Of a stretch of 64,000 nt of DNA, positions 49,117-58,065 are shown one piece after another (position 1 is the first letter of the stretch; each line of letters starts with the position of its first letter). Under the pieces are notes generated by a model that was given only the letters and a program-made list of their open reading frames with translations, was not told where the DNA came from and did no database searches. The translations under genes were made by a program, and so were the position numbers. The DNA lies in the NCBI RefSeq assembly GCF_039544005.1, contig NZ_BAABKV010000001.1, positions 1,364,001-1,428,000 of the forward strand. Direction: 5' to 3'. Source of the stretch: Kitasatospora paranensis (GTDB taxonomy: Bacteria > Actinomycetota > Actinomycetes > Streptomycetales > Streptomycetaceae).

Positions 49117-50273
49117 CCTTCGAGCGCCTTCCTCATCGTCGCGGCGACCTGCTGGTCCCGAATGACGGCCAGCGGGGATTCGAGTCCGTGGTCGAGCCGC
49201 AGGACGGCCGGCCCGTCCTGGGCGCCGTGCCAGGCCTGTTCGGCCGGGTGCGGACCGGCGCCGTCCAGCACCAGCACGGCCGGGCCGTCGTACGGGGCCC
49301 ACACGTACTCCTGGACGGCCAGGGCGCGCCGGGCCCATGCCCGTTGCAGCCGCGGCAGGTCGGCGGGCCGCAGCGTGTCCTCGTACCAGTGCTCGGCGCG
49401 GACGCGGCGGTGGATCTCGTCGAGGCTCTCGCCGCCGGTGAGGGCGAAGCGTCCGGCGAACCGGGCCAGCCGGCCGGCGAGCAGGACGTCGAGGGTGGTG
49501 GCCGGCGTGCCGGACGGCGCCGCGGCGGGCGGGCCGACCAGGGCCAGCAGCGCCACGTCGGCTCCGAGGCCGCGCAGGCGGGCGGCCAGGTCGAAGGCGA
49601 CGGCCGCGCCGTGGCCGAAGCCGGCGAGCCGGTAGGGCCCGTGGGGCCGGCGTGCGCGCAGGGCCGGGAGGAGCAGCTGCGCCCACTCGCCGACGGAGGC
49701 AGCCGATCCGGTGAGGGAGAACCCGAGGACCTCGCGTCCGGCCGCCCAGGTCGCGACGGCCTCCCGCTCCGCGCGGGCGTGGGTGTCCGAGTGCACGACG
49801 AACAGCGGCTCCGCCGGGTCGCCCGCGGCGACGGTCACCACCCGGACTTCGGCCCCGGCCTCGTCCGACGGGCCGTCCGAGGATGCGGCGCCCCCGTCCA
49901 GGGCCCAGGGGAGCGCCCCGGCGGGGCCGCCCGGCGCGGTGTCGCGCGGCAGGGTCAGGTACTCGGCGAGCCGCGCCGGCGTCGGGTTCCGCAGTGCCGC
50001 CGAACTGCGCAGCGGCAGGCCGCGCCGGCGGGCCTCGGCCACGATGTCGGTGATCGCGAGGGAGTCGCCGCCCAGGTCGAAGAAGTCGTCGTGGGGCGAG
50101 ACGTCCAGGCCGAAATGGTCGCTCCAGAGCTCGCACACCAGACGCTCGACGGTGTGACAGGTGAGCGGCGTCGCGGTGCCCGCCTCCTCGGCGCCGCGGG
50201 CGGCCGCCGCCGGCGGCGTCGCGGTGCCCGCCGGAGTGTGCGGAGGTATTCGCTTCCGAAAGTTCGCATGCAC
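49113..50273 (-). CDS. PCP-thioesterase protein, TE lacking the nucleophile
   Basis: 386 residues from GTG 50273, the first gene of the long leftward operon. Residues 40-115 form a PCP (DDFFDLGGDSLAITD). The following alpha/beta hydrolase part resembles type I thioesterases (EPLFVVHSD, GPYRLAGFGHGAAVAFDLA, VLRLDHGLESPL), but the GxSxG motif reads GFGHG, so the Ser is a Gly. The His near the end is present. As written it should not hydrolyse; it may act as a carrier with a structural partner domain. Confidence 0.8.
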   Translation of the reverse strand: MHANFRKRIPPHTPAGTATPPAAAARGAEEAGTATPLTCHTVERLVCELWSDHFGLDVSPHDDFFDLGGDSLAITDIVAEARRRGLPLRSSAALRNPTPARLAEYLTLPRDTAPGGPAGALPWALDGGAASSDGPSDEAGAEVRVVTVAAGDPAEPLFVVHSDTHARAEREAVATWAAGREVLGFSLTGSAASVGEWAQLLLPALRARRPHGPYRLAGFGHGAAVAFDLAARLRGLGADVALLALVGPPAAAPSGTPATTLDVLLAGRLARFAGRFALTGGESLDEIHRRVRAEHWYEDTLRPADLPRLQRAWARRALAVQEYVWAPYDGPAVLVLDGAGPHPAEQAWHGAQDGPAVLRLDHGLESPLAVIRDQQVAATMRKALEG

Positions 50274-50336
50274 GACGAGGCTCCGTCTCTCGAATCGAGC
50301 TTGTCAGGAAGCTTCGTTTCTGGACGGGCCGCAGGA

Positions 50337-50415
50337 CAGGCATCCGGCAGGCAAGTTGCCCGGGGCCAGTTGCCGGTCCACTGCCTGGAGATCATGCCGC
50401 GCCGCCGGAAGGCTC
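50337..50415. promoter_or_regulatory. Divergent SARP-type promoter region C
   Basis: Leftward: CAGGCA at 50337 and 50348, 11 bp apart (TGCCTG on the minus strand). Rightward: TGCC at 50357, 50371 and 50382, spaced 14 and 11 bp, exactly as in region B, with a -10-like AAGGCT at 50409-50414, 21 bp after the last repeat. It lies between the NRPS operon and the hydroxylase gene. Confidence 0.65.
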
Positions 50416-50517
50416 GCCCTCGAATCGCCGCAGGGCGATCGTGCATTCAGCGGCGACTCTCATCCGAGAGGACAGGCCCGGTCGCCTCAAGGACATTCCG
50501 ACGAGGAGAACCCACGC

Positions 50518-51513
50518 GTGACCTCAGCCATGGCGAGAACGAACACCGACCACATCGGCGAGACCTCCGTACTCGAACTGACCAGCGAGGAGCGGATCGA
50601 AATCGAGGCGCTGGTCAAGCGCCTGACGTGTGCCGGCCCCGCGCTGGCGGACGATCCCGCGTGGCAGGCACGGGCCCGGGAGGAGAGCTGCCGCCTGCCG
50701 CACCGCCTCGGCAGCGCCGTCCGGGCCTTCCGTCAGGACGCCGGGCCCGACGGCACCCTGCTGATCAGCAACCTGCCGCTCGCGGCGGAGCCGCTGCCGC
50801 CCACCCCCACCGTGCCCGACTCGGTGGAGCGCACCGCCACCGGCCCGGCGGCGGTCGCGGTGATGCTCGGCTGCGAACTCGGCGCGGTCATCGCGTACCG
50901 CGACGAGAAGCACGGCGCACTCGTCCAGAACGTCGTCCCGGTGCCCGCGCTCGCGGGCTCGCAGAGCAACGGCGGCTCGGTCCAGCTGGAGTTCCACACC
51001 GAGAACGCCTTCCACCCGCACCGTCCCGACTTCGTCGGCCTGCTGTGCCTGCGGCCCGCCCACGAGGACCAGGTCGGCACCCAGGTCGCCTCGATCCGCC
51101 GTGCCTTCCCGCTGCTGGACGAGGCGGACCGGGCCGTCCTGCGGCAGGCGCGCTTCCTCACCGAGGCGCCGCCCTCCTTCCACGCGGCGGGCCTGTCCAG
51201 TCCGCACCCGGTGCTCGACGGCGCCCCGGAGGACCCGGACATCTGCGTCGACTTCCACGCCACCCGCGCCCTCGACGACCGGGCCGACCTGGCCCTGGTA
51301 CGGCTGCGCGAGGCGCTCGCGGCGGTGGCCTGCGACGCCGTGCTCCGGCCCGGGGACATGATCTTCGTCGACAACCGGACGGTCGTCCACGGCCGGGTCG
51401 CGTTCTCGCCCCGCTACGACGGCCACGACCGCTGGCTGCACCGCGTCTTCGTCCACCTGGACCACCGGCGCAGCCGCCGGCTCCGGCCCGGCAACGGGGC
51501 CGTCCTGGCCTGA
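50518..51513 (+). CDS. Fe(II)/2-oxoglutarate amino acid hydroxylase, VioC/AsnO type
   Basis: 331 residues from GTG 50518 (GAGGAG upstream); ATG 50530 is an alternative. The clavaminate-synthase-like fold has metal ligands His160 and Glu162 (QLEFHTENAFHPHRPDFVGL) and His291 (FVDNRTVVHGRVAF), and the Arg for 2-oxoglutarate in RYDGHDRWLHRV. The overall pattern is that of VioC (arginine 3-hydroxylase) and AsnO (asparagine 3-hydroxylase). With an A domain of asparagine-like code in the cluster, beta-hydroxylation of asparagine is a reasonable guess; arginine is possible. It stands alone in its transcription unit. Confidence 0.85.
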   Translation: MTSAMARTNTDHIGETSVLELTSEERIEIEALVKRLTCAGPALADDPAWQARAREESCRLPHRLGSAVRAFRQDAGPDGTLLISNLPLAAEPLPPTPTVPDSVERTATGPAAVAVMLGCELGAVIAYRDEKHGALVQNVVPVPALAGSQSNGGSVQLEFHTENAFHPHRPDFVGLLCLRPAHEDQVGTQVASIRRAFPLLDEADRAVLRQARFLTEAPPSFHAAGLSSPHPVLDGAPEDPDICVDFHATRALDDRADLALVRLREALAAVACDAVLRPGDMIFVDNRTVVHGRVAFSPRYDGHDRWLHRVFVHLDHRRSRRLRPGNGAVLA

Positions 51514-51520
51514 CGCGACC

Positions 51521-51585
51521 GGCGGAGCCGGCGCCACCCCCTGCGCCCCGGCCTGCGGCGCAGGCCGGGTGGCGCCGGCTCCGCC
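51521..51585 (+). terminator. Large hairpin after the hydroxylase gene
   Basis: The 19-bp perfect arms 51521-51539 and 51567-51585 enclose a second hairpin (CCCGGCCTGC/GCAGGCCGGG, 51547-51569 region). It begins eight bases after the stop codon. Confidence 0.8.
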
Positions 51586-51680
51586 GTCGTGTGCCCGGCC
51601 CGCGCAGCCGTGCGGGCCGCGCTTTCGGGCTGCCGTCCCGCGCTGCCGTCCCGGCCCTGCGACGGCCCGGCATGGCGGTT

Positions 51681-51724
51681 CCATACCGCCGCCATACCGT
51701 CCCCGAATCGGCCGTCCCTAGCGT
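51681..51724 (+). promoter_or_regulatory. Promoter of the exporter operon with 11-bp direct repeats
   Basis: CCATACCG occurs twice, 11 bp apart, and a -10-like TAGCGT starts 27 bp after the second repeat begins. The layout is the same as in the SARP-type regions A-C, but the sequence is different, so another activator or a second SARP may bind. Confidence 0.45.
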
Positions 51725-51946
51725 CGGGCCGTCGGCGCAATCCACCGACGCCCCTGCTCCGCCACCCCGCCCCTGCTCCCCCGCCCGGACCACGGCCGGC
51801 GCACCACCGCCCGCCGGCGGCATCACCGGACACCGCGGTCCCGCCCGGCCCCACGGCCCGGCCGGGGCCGCGCCTGCCCGATCCTCCTGGAACGGCTCCT
51901 GCTCACCGCTACGCGACCGTCGACAGACAGGAAGAGTGCTCATCCC

Positions 51947-53866
51947 ATGGCCCCCCTGCGCATCCCCCCGGGCCGAAGGCCCACGCTCTCGCCCACGCTC
52001 CACGGGATCCTGACCCTGCTGCGCCTGCTCCCCCGGGTCAACCGCACCAAGGCCGTCCTGGGCGCGCTCGGGGTGCTGGTCGCCTCGGTGCTCCCGGTCG
52101 CGGTCGCCGTGGTGACCGGCCTACTCATCGGTTCGATCGACGCGACCCTCGGCGCGGGCCTGTCCTCCCCCGCCGGACGGCACACCTTCGTCCTGCTGGC
52201 CGTCGCCGGCTGCCTGGTGATGGTGCAGCAGACCCTCGCCCCCGTCCTGACGACACTCGGCGAAACGCTCGGACGCGAGGTGGACCGGGAGCTGCAGCAG
52301 CGGGTGATGGCCGCCGTGGGCCGCCCGGAGGGGACGGCCCACCTGACCGACCCCCAGGTGCTGGACGCCCTGCGGGTGGTGCGCGGCCTCGGCATGACCG
52401 AGATCGACCGGCCCAGCCAGGCCGTGGGCGCCCTCGCGGTGGTGCTGCCCGCCTGGCTGCGGGCGGTGGCCGCGGCCGTCACCCTGGTGGCCTTCCACTG
52501 GTGGGTGGGCCTGCTCTGGCTGGTCACCTGGCCGGTGGTCGTGCACGTGATGCAGCGCGAGTACTTCCGGGTCGGCCGGGTCGGCCAGGCCGGCAGCGGC
52601 GCCCTGCGCCAGGCCGAGTACCTGCGCGACGTGGTGCTCACCCGGCCCGCCGCCAAGGAGGTCCGGCTGTGGGGCCTGCTCGACTGGCTGGTCGCACGGT
52701 TCGAGCTGGCCTGGCAGGAGGCGACCGAGCCGGTCTGGCGCGAGCGCAGGCCGCGCGTGCGCGTGGTGCTCGGCGCGACCGGCACGGTCACCCTCGTCAA
52801 CCTGGTCAGCTACGCCGTCCTGGCGTGGGCGGCCGTCCACCACGACCTGGGCCTCGGCTCCGTCGCGGTCTACGCGCAGGCGCTGGCACTGGCCAACAAC
52901 TACACCGCCTTCGACGACAACAACGCCTACCTGTCCTTCGCCGGCGCCGCCGTTCCCCGGGTGCTGGGCCTGGACGCGAGCCTGCCCGCGCCCGCCGCGG
53001 TGCCCGGACGACGGCCCGAAGCCCTGCCCGCGGGCTTCCCGGCCGACCGGATCAGCCTCTCCGGCGTCCGCTTCCGCTACCCCGGGACGGACCGGGAGGC
53101 GCTGCGCGGCGTGGACCTGGACATCGCCGCCGGCCGCTCGCTCGCCATCGTGGGCGACAACGGCGCCGGGAAGAGCTCCCTGGTGAAGCTGCTGTGCGGC
53201 CTGCACACCCCGACGTCGGGCCGCATCCGGGTCGACGGACAGGACCTGGCGGAGCTCGGCCAGGAGGCGTGGCGCAGCCGTATCGGCGTGCTGTTCCAGG
53301 ACTTCGCCCGCTACCACCTCACGGCGGCGGAGAACATCGGCATGGGCGCACCGCAGTACGCCGGCGACCGGGACCGGCTGCGCGAGGCCGCGGACCGGGC
53401 GGGTGCGCTGGCCCTGATCGAAGGGCTCCCGCACGGCTGGGACACGGTGCTGTCGCCCGAGTACACCGGCGGCACCGACCTGTCGGGCGGGCAGTGGCAG
53501 CGCATCGCGCTGGCCCGGGCCCTGTTCGCGGTGGACGCGGGCGCGCGGGTGCTGATCCTCGACGAGCCGACCGCCGCGCTCGACGTGCGGGCGGAGGCGG
53601 AGATCTACGAGCGCTTCCTCGAACTGACCGCCGGGCTCACCACGATCCTCATCTCGCACCGCTTCTCCACCGTCCGGTGCGCGGAGCGCATCATCGTGCT
53701 CGAGGACGGCGCCGTCGTCGAGGACGGCGGGCACGACGAACTGCTGGCGAAGCAGGGACGCTACGCGGCGATGTTCGACCTCCAGGCGGCCCGGTTCGTC
53801 GAACCGGCCCACGGCGGGGAAGCGGTCCTCGAAATCCAGGCGACGGCGGAGGCCGGACATGCGTAA
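51947..53866 (+). CDS. ABC exporter half-transporter 1 (TMD-NBD)
   Basis: 639 residues. About six hydrophobic segments fill residues 30-330 ([55 protein letters not shown]). The NBD has Walker [13 protein letters not shown]-loop GVLFQDF, signature [15 protein letters not shown], Walker [13 protein letters not shown] and H-loop ISHRFSTVR. All catalytic residues are present. It overlaps the next exporter gene by eight bases; the two probably form a heterodimer that exports the peptide product. Confidence 0.9.
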   Translation: MAPLRIPPGRRPTLSPTLHGILTLLRLLPRVNRTKAVLGALGVLVASVLPVAVAVVTGLLIGSIDATLGAGLSSPAGRHTFVLLAVAGCLVMVQQTLAPVLTTLGETLGREVDRELQQRVMAAVGRPEGTAHLTDPQVLDALRVVRGLGMTEIDRPSQAVGALAVVLPAWLRAVAAAVTLVAFHWWVGLLWLVTWPVVVHVMQREYFRVGRVGQAGSGALRQAEYLRDVVLTRPAAKEVRLWGLLDWLVARFELAWQEATEPVWRERRPRVRVVLGATGTVTLVNLVSYAVLAWAAVHHDLGLGSVAVYAQALALANNYTAFDDNNAYLSFAGAAVPRVLGLDASLPAPAAVPGRRPEALPAGFPADRISLSGVRFRYPGTDREALRGVDLDIAAGRSLAIVGDNGAGKSSLVKLLCGLHTPTSGRIRVDGQDLAELGQEAWRSRIGVLFQDFARYHLTAAENIGMGAPQYAGDRDRLREAADRAGALALIEGLPHGWDTVLSPEYTGGTDLSGGQWQRIALARALFAVDAGARVLILDEPTAALDVRAEAEIYERFLELTAGLTTILISHRFSTVRCAERIIVLEDGAVVEDGGHDELLAKQGRYAAMFDLQAARFVEPAHGGEAVLEIQATAEAGHA

Positions 53867-55648
53867 GCCCTTCCAGGCATTCCGGGAACTGATGCGGATC
53901 GGCTTCGGCGCCGCGCCCCGGCACGCCACCCTGCAGTTCCTCACCGGCATCGTCTTCGAGGTCTCCGTCCCGATCGGCGGGCTCGGCGCCAAGACGATCG
54001 TGGACGCGGCGGTCTCCGGGGATCTGCGCCTCGGCCTCGGTGCCGCCGTGCTGCTCGCGGTCACCGTCGGCGCGGCGCTGACCTCGGTCTTCTACTACGT
54101 GCACTGCCTGTTCACCGTCCAGGAGCGCGCCTCCGCGGTCGCCGGCAAACGGCTGATGCGGCTGATCGGCGGCGCCGAGGGCCTGACCCACCACGAGAAC
54201 CCGGAGTACCTGGACCAGGTGCAGCGGATCCGCGAGCAGCAGGGCCAGCTCTCGGGCATGGTGAACGCGACGGCCGGCGTGCTGCGGGTCGGGGCGACCC
54301 TGGCCGTCACCGCCGTCCTGCTGGCCCGGGTGGACCCGCTGCTGCTCTGCCTGCCCGTCCTGGCCGGGGTGTCCTTCTGGCTGGGCAAGCTCAGCCGCGA
54401 CCTCGCCGTCCGCGCGCAGGAGGCGACCAGCGAGCGCGAGCGGCTGCGCGCGCACCTCTTCGAACTGGGCACGTCCACCGCCGCCTCGGGCGAGCTGCGG
54501 GTCTACGGCCTGACCGGCCTGCTGGGCGAGCGCCACCGCCAGGTCTCCGGGTCCGTCATCGGGCAGCGCAACCGGGCGAGTTGGCGCGGCGCAGTGCTGC
54601 AGGCGGTGGACGCCCTGGTCACCGCCGTCGGGTACATCGCCGCGATCACCCTCGTCATGGTGCTCGCCGTCCGCGGCTCCGCCACCGCCGGCGACGTCGT
54701 CCTCGTGCTGGGCCTGGCCGCCCAGCTGAGCTCGACCGTCGGGACGGCGGTGCGGTACGGCACGTACTTCCTCGTGGTGCTGCGGGTCGGCGGGCGCCTG
54801 GTCTGGCTCCAGGAGTACGTGGCCGGCGAGCGGCGCTCCCCGGCCGTCCCCGTGGCGGTGCCCGCCACCCTGAGCAGCGGCATCGAACTCCAGGACGTCC
54901 ACTTCGGCTATCCGGGTGCCAAGGACGGCCGGGGCGTGCTCGCCGGGGTGAACCTGCACCTGCCGCCGGGCGCGGTCGTCGCCCTGGTCGGCGACAACGG
55001 CGCGGGCAAGACCACGCTGATCAAGCTGCTCTGCGGCTTCTACCGGCCCGACTCCGGCCGGATCCTGGTGGACGGCGTGGACCTGGCCGACCACGACACC
55101 GCGCAGTGGCGGTCGAGGTGTTCGGCCGCGTTCCAGGACTACGCCCGGCTGGAGCTCCCCGTCCTGGAGACGGTGGGCGTCGGCGACCTGCCGCGGATCG
55201 GGGACCGGGCGGCCGTCGGCGCGGCGGTCGAGCGGGCGGACGCCTCGGGCGTCGTCGCGGGCCTGCCGCAGGGCCTGGACACCCGGCTGGGCACCCGCTG
55301 GGACGACGGGGTGGAACTGTCCGGGGGCAGTGGCAGCGGCTGGCGCTGGGGCGCGGGCTGATGCGCACCGAGCCGCTGATCGCCGTGTTCGACGAGCCCA
55401 CCGCGGCCCTGGACGCGCACACCGAGAACGCCCTGTTCGAACGCTTCGCCGCCGCCGCGCGCGCCGGCCGGGGGCGGAGCACCGTCACCCTCCTGGTCTC
55501 GCACCGCTTCTCGACCGTGGGCATGGCCGACCTGATCATCGTGCTCGACGACGGGGTGATCAGGGAACAGGGCAGCCACCGGGAGCTGATGTCCCGGGGC
55601 GGTCTCTACGCCGAGCTGTTCGAACTTCAATCCCGGGGGTACCGATGA
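53859..55648 (+). CDS. ABC exporter half-transporter 2 (one-base frame break)
   Basis: About 596 residues after adding one G to GGGGG at 55323-55327, which restores [17 protein letters not shown]. The TM part has [21 protein letters not shown] and [19 protein letters not shown]; the NBD has [44 protein letters not shown] and [14 protein letters not shown]. It partners exporter 1. Its stop overlaps the regulator gene (ATGA). Confidence 0.9.
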
Positions 55649-56967
55649 CGCTCGACTACACCGACGAACGCACGCTGCTGGGCGGGCAGTTGCCGGCCTG
55701 GAACTCCCGGCTGATCGCGGCGCTGCGGATCCAGCGCGGCTGGACCCAGGAGGAGCTCGCCGAGTACTCCGGCCTGAGCGTACGCACCATCAGGAACCTG
55801 GAGCTCGGCCGGGTGCAGAACCCGCGCCGCTCCTCGGTGGACCTGCTGGTGACCGCGCTCGGCGTCGCCGACGAGCAGCGGCAGGGCGTCGAACACCCGG
55901 ACCACGCACGGTGGAGCGGGCCGCCGGCCGCCAACTCGGCGCTCGTCGGCAGCTCCGCGGTGCACCAGCAGCTCGCGAACACCGTCCGCACCAACCGGCT
56001 GACCACCTTCCTCGGCCCGGGCGGGGTCGGCAAGACCCGGATGGCGCTGAGCGTGGCCGCGCAGATCAGCCACTTCTTCCGGGACGGCGTCGAGATCGTC
56101 GAACTCGGCGACATCGGCCCCGAGCGGGGCGCGCGGGAGGACCGGGCCGCGGCCGTCCTGCACCGCGTCGGACGGCAGCTGAGCCGGGGACGGCCGACGG
56201 CCCCGACCGCGGCTGCCGCCGAGATCGAGGCCGAGACCAACATGCTGCTCGTGCTGGACAACGCGGAACACATCCCGGCCGGCGTCATGGCGGCCACCCG
56301 GGAGCTGCAGGCCGCCTACCCCGGCGTGCACATCCTCATCACGGCACGCCGCCGGCTGACCGAACGGCTCGGGGCCAACCGGGAGATCCAGCCGTTGTCG
56401 CTGGAGCACGCCCCCGGCGACCCGCTGTCCTGCGCGCCCGCCGTGGAGCTGTTCCTCCAGCACGTCGGCACCGGCTCGCGGGCGGCCGCGGAGCTGGAGA
56501 AGGACCTGCCGCTGATCGCCGAGCTGTGCCGGCGGCTCGGCGGCATCCCCCGCTACCTCGAGTTCGCCGCCGAGTGCCTGCGGGCCGTGCCGATCCGCCT
56601 GATGCTCTCCTACGGGCCGACGCCGGAGATGCTCTGGTCGCACGACCACGCGCTGCTGCCCCACCAGCGGTCGGTGACCGACAGCATCCGGTGGAGCATC
56701 GACCTGCTGAGCGACGACCACCGGCTGCTGCTGGAGCGGATCGCCGCCCTGCCCACCCGCCGCTTCTCGCTCGACGGGATCACCGCCGAGTACGACCGGC
56801 TGGGGCGGGGCACCTCGCCGAACCCGCTCACCCTGGTGTCGGATCTGCTCGACACCTCGCTCGTCCTGCCCGACCCGGCCCACCACTACCACTACCGGCT
56901 CGCGCCCTGCGTCGCCGAGGTGGTACAGCGGCCGGGCCGGGAGCGCCCGGCCCCGAGCCCGGTCTGA
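55645..56967 (+). CDS. HTH/NB-ARC-type transcriptional regulator
   Basis: 440 residues. Residues 20-75 form an XRE-type helix-turn-helix (LIAALRIQRGWTQEELAEYSGLSVRTIRNLELG). A STAND ATPase follows: Walker A LGPGGVGKTRMALSV, Walker B MLLVLDNAEHIPAG and the winged-helix remains RSVTDSIRWSIDLLSDDHRLLLERIAAL. The protein stops before the TPR part usual in this class. It is translationally coupled to the exporter genes and may control export or the cluster as a whole. Confidence 0.85.
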   Translation: MTLDYTDERTLLGGQLPAWNSRLIAALRIQRGWTQEELAEYSGLSVRTIRNLELGRVQNPRRSSVDLLVTALGVADEQRQGVEHPDHARWSGPPAANSALVGSSAVHQQLANTVRTNRLTTFLGPGGVGKTRMALSVAAQISHFFRDGVEIVELGDIGPERGAREDRAAAVLHRVGRQLSRGRPTAPTAAAAEIEAETNMLLVLDNAEHIPAGVMAATRELQAAYPGVHILITARRRLTERLGANREIQPLSLEHAPGDPLSCAPAVELFLQHVGTGSRAAAELEKDLPLIAELCRRLGGIPRYLEFAAECLRAVPIRLMLSYGPTPEMLWSHDHALLPHQRSVTDSIRWSIDLLSDDHRLLLERIAALPTRRFSLDGITAEYDRLGRGTSPNPLTLVSDLLDTSLVLPDPAHHYHYRLAPCVAEVVQRPGRERPAPSPV

Positions 56968-56975
56968 CCGGCCCC

Positions 56976-57031
56976 GTCCGACGGGCCCGGTCCGACGGGC
57001 CCGGTCCGACGGGCCCGGTCCGACGGGCCCC
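56976..57031 (+). repeat. 14-bp tandem repeat, four units
   Basis: GTCCGACGGGCCCG is repeated four times directly behind the regulator stop codon and runs into the terminator hairpin. Confidence 0.9.
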
Positions 57032-57068
57032 GCACCGGCCGGGTGGTCGGGCCCCGGCCGGTGCGGGG
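57028..57068. terminator. Bidirectional terminator, 16-bp perfect stem
   Basis: Arms CCCCGCACCGGCCGGG and CCCGGCCGGTGCGGGG with a nine-base loop between convergent genes (regulator on plus, carrier-protein ligase on minus). Confidence 0.8.
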
Positions 57069-57074
57069 GCCCGA

Positions 57075-57982
57075 TCAGCCGAGCTCGGGCCAGTTCGCGA
57101 GGTCGTCGCCGTGCGCGTGGATCAGAGCGGAGACCGTCCGCTCCAGGCCGAAGGCCATGCAGGAGCTGTGCGCCGGGCCCTCGTCCGCGAAGCCGATGGC
57201 GAACCGCTCCCCGAGGTGGTCCTTGTGGGAGTTGGCCGAGGCGATCGCGGTGCCCGGGTCCCGGCCGTGGACCGGGGCGTGGAACTCGTACTTGAGGCTC
57301 TGCTGGAGCTGGCTGGAGCGCATGAACCGGTCGCCCGGCCCGAAGAAGGGATCGCTGGCCGCCTGGACGGAGACCGCCACCCCGAGCCGGGCGAACAGCT
57401 CCTCGCAGCGGGTGATCCAGGCGTCCCGCCAGTCCCACGCCTCGTCCTGGCCGGCGACCACCACGAACTCACGCATCCGGAAGGACCGGAAGCGGCCGTA
57501 CTCGCTGGTCGCCTCGTGGCGGTAGCAGTGGCCGACGGCGTCGAAGAAGCGGGCCTCCCCGATGGTGCTGTCGGCGATCTGCGGATAGACGCTGTAGCAG
57601 ACCGCCGGTGCCAACACTACGTCGGTCTCGGCCCGCGCGCCCTGCTCCCCGGCGTCCGGGGCCCCGTCGGTCCGCAGGGCGTGCACCGTGCCGAGCAGCT
57701 GCGGGAAGTTCTCCGCGTACTCGGCGCGGTCGATGTGCGCGCGCGGGACGACCGGCGCGTACCAGGTCGGGCCGGGCGAGGCCGAGGGGTCGACCTCGCC
57801 CAGCAGCGCCTGGAGCCGGTTCAGCACGGTCTCGAACTGCGGGGTGAAGCTCACCAGGCCGGGGACGGGGTGGGCACCACCCAGCCGGCCGCGGTCAGGC
57901 GCTCCAGCCGGCTCGGCTCCGGGCCGTCCGGACCCGCGGTGTCGAAGGCGCCGAGCCTGTGCCCGGCCGTCGTGGTGGTCAT
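57075..57982 (-). CDS. Amino acid:[carrier protein] ligase, seryl-tRNA-synthetase-like (one-base frame break)
   Basis: About 302 residues from ATG 57982; one G added to GGGG at 57867-57870 joins MTTTTAGHRLGAFDTAG... to VSFTPQFETVLNRLQ. The class II synthetase motif 2 reads CYRHEATSEYGRFRSFRMRE, followed by FVVVAGQDEA, and motif 3 is SCMAFGLERTVSALIHAHG. There is no tRNA-binding coiled coil. Homologues of the catalytic core of atypical archaeal seryl-tRNA synthetases are known to charge a carrier protein with glycine or alanine rather than a tRNA. The C-carrier gene just upstream in the same operon is the obvious acceptor. Confidence 0.85.
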
Positions 57983-58065
57983 CGTGCGAGTCACACTCCT
58001 TGGGGGAAAGCAGGGTTCGGGCGTCCCGGGGCCGGCGGCCCCGGGACGGTGCGGCCGTGCGGTGG

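Larger units (their letters stand above)
51514..51946. other. Intergenic region: terminator, promoter, leader of the ABC exporter operon
   Basis: After the terminator there is a direct repeat CCATACCG at 51681 and 51692 and a -10-like TAGCGT at 51719. From there to the exporter start is a leader of about 220 bp in which I see no gene. Confidence 0.5.
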
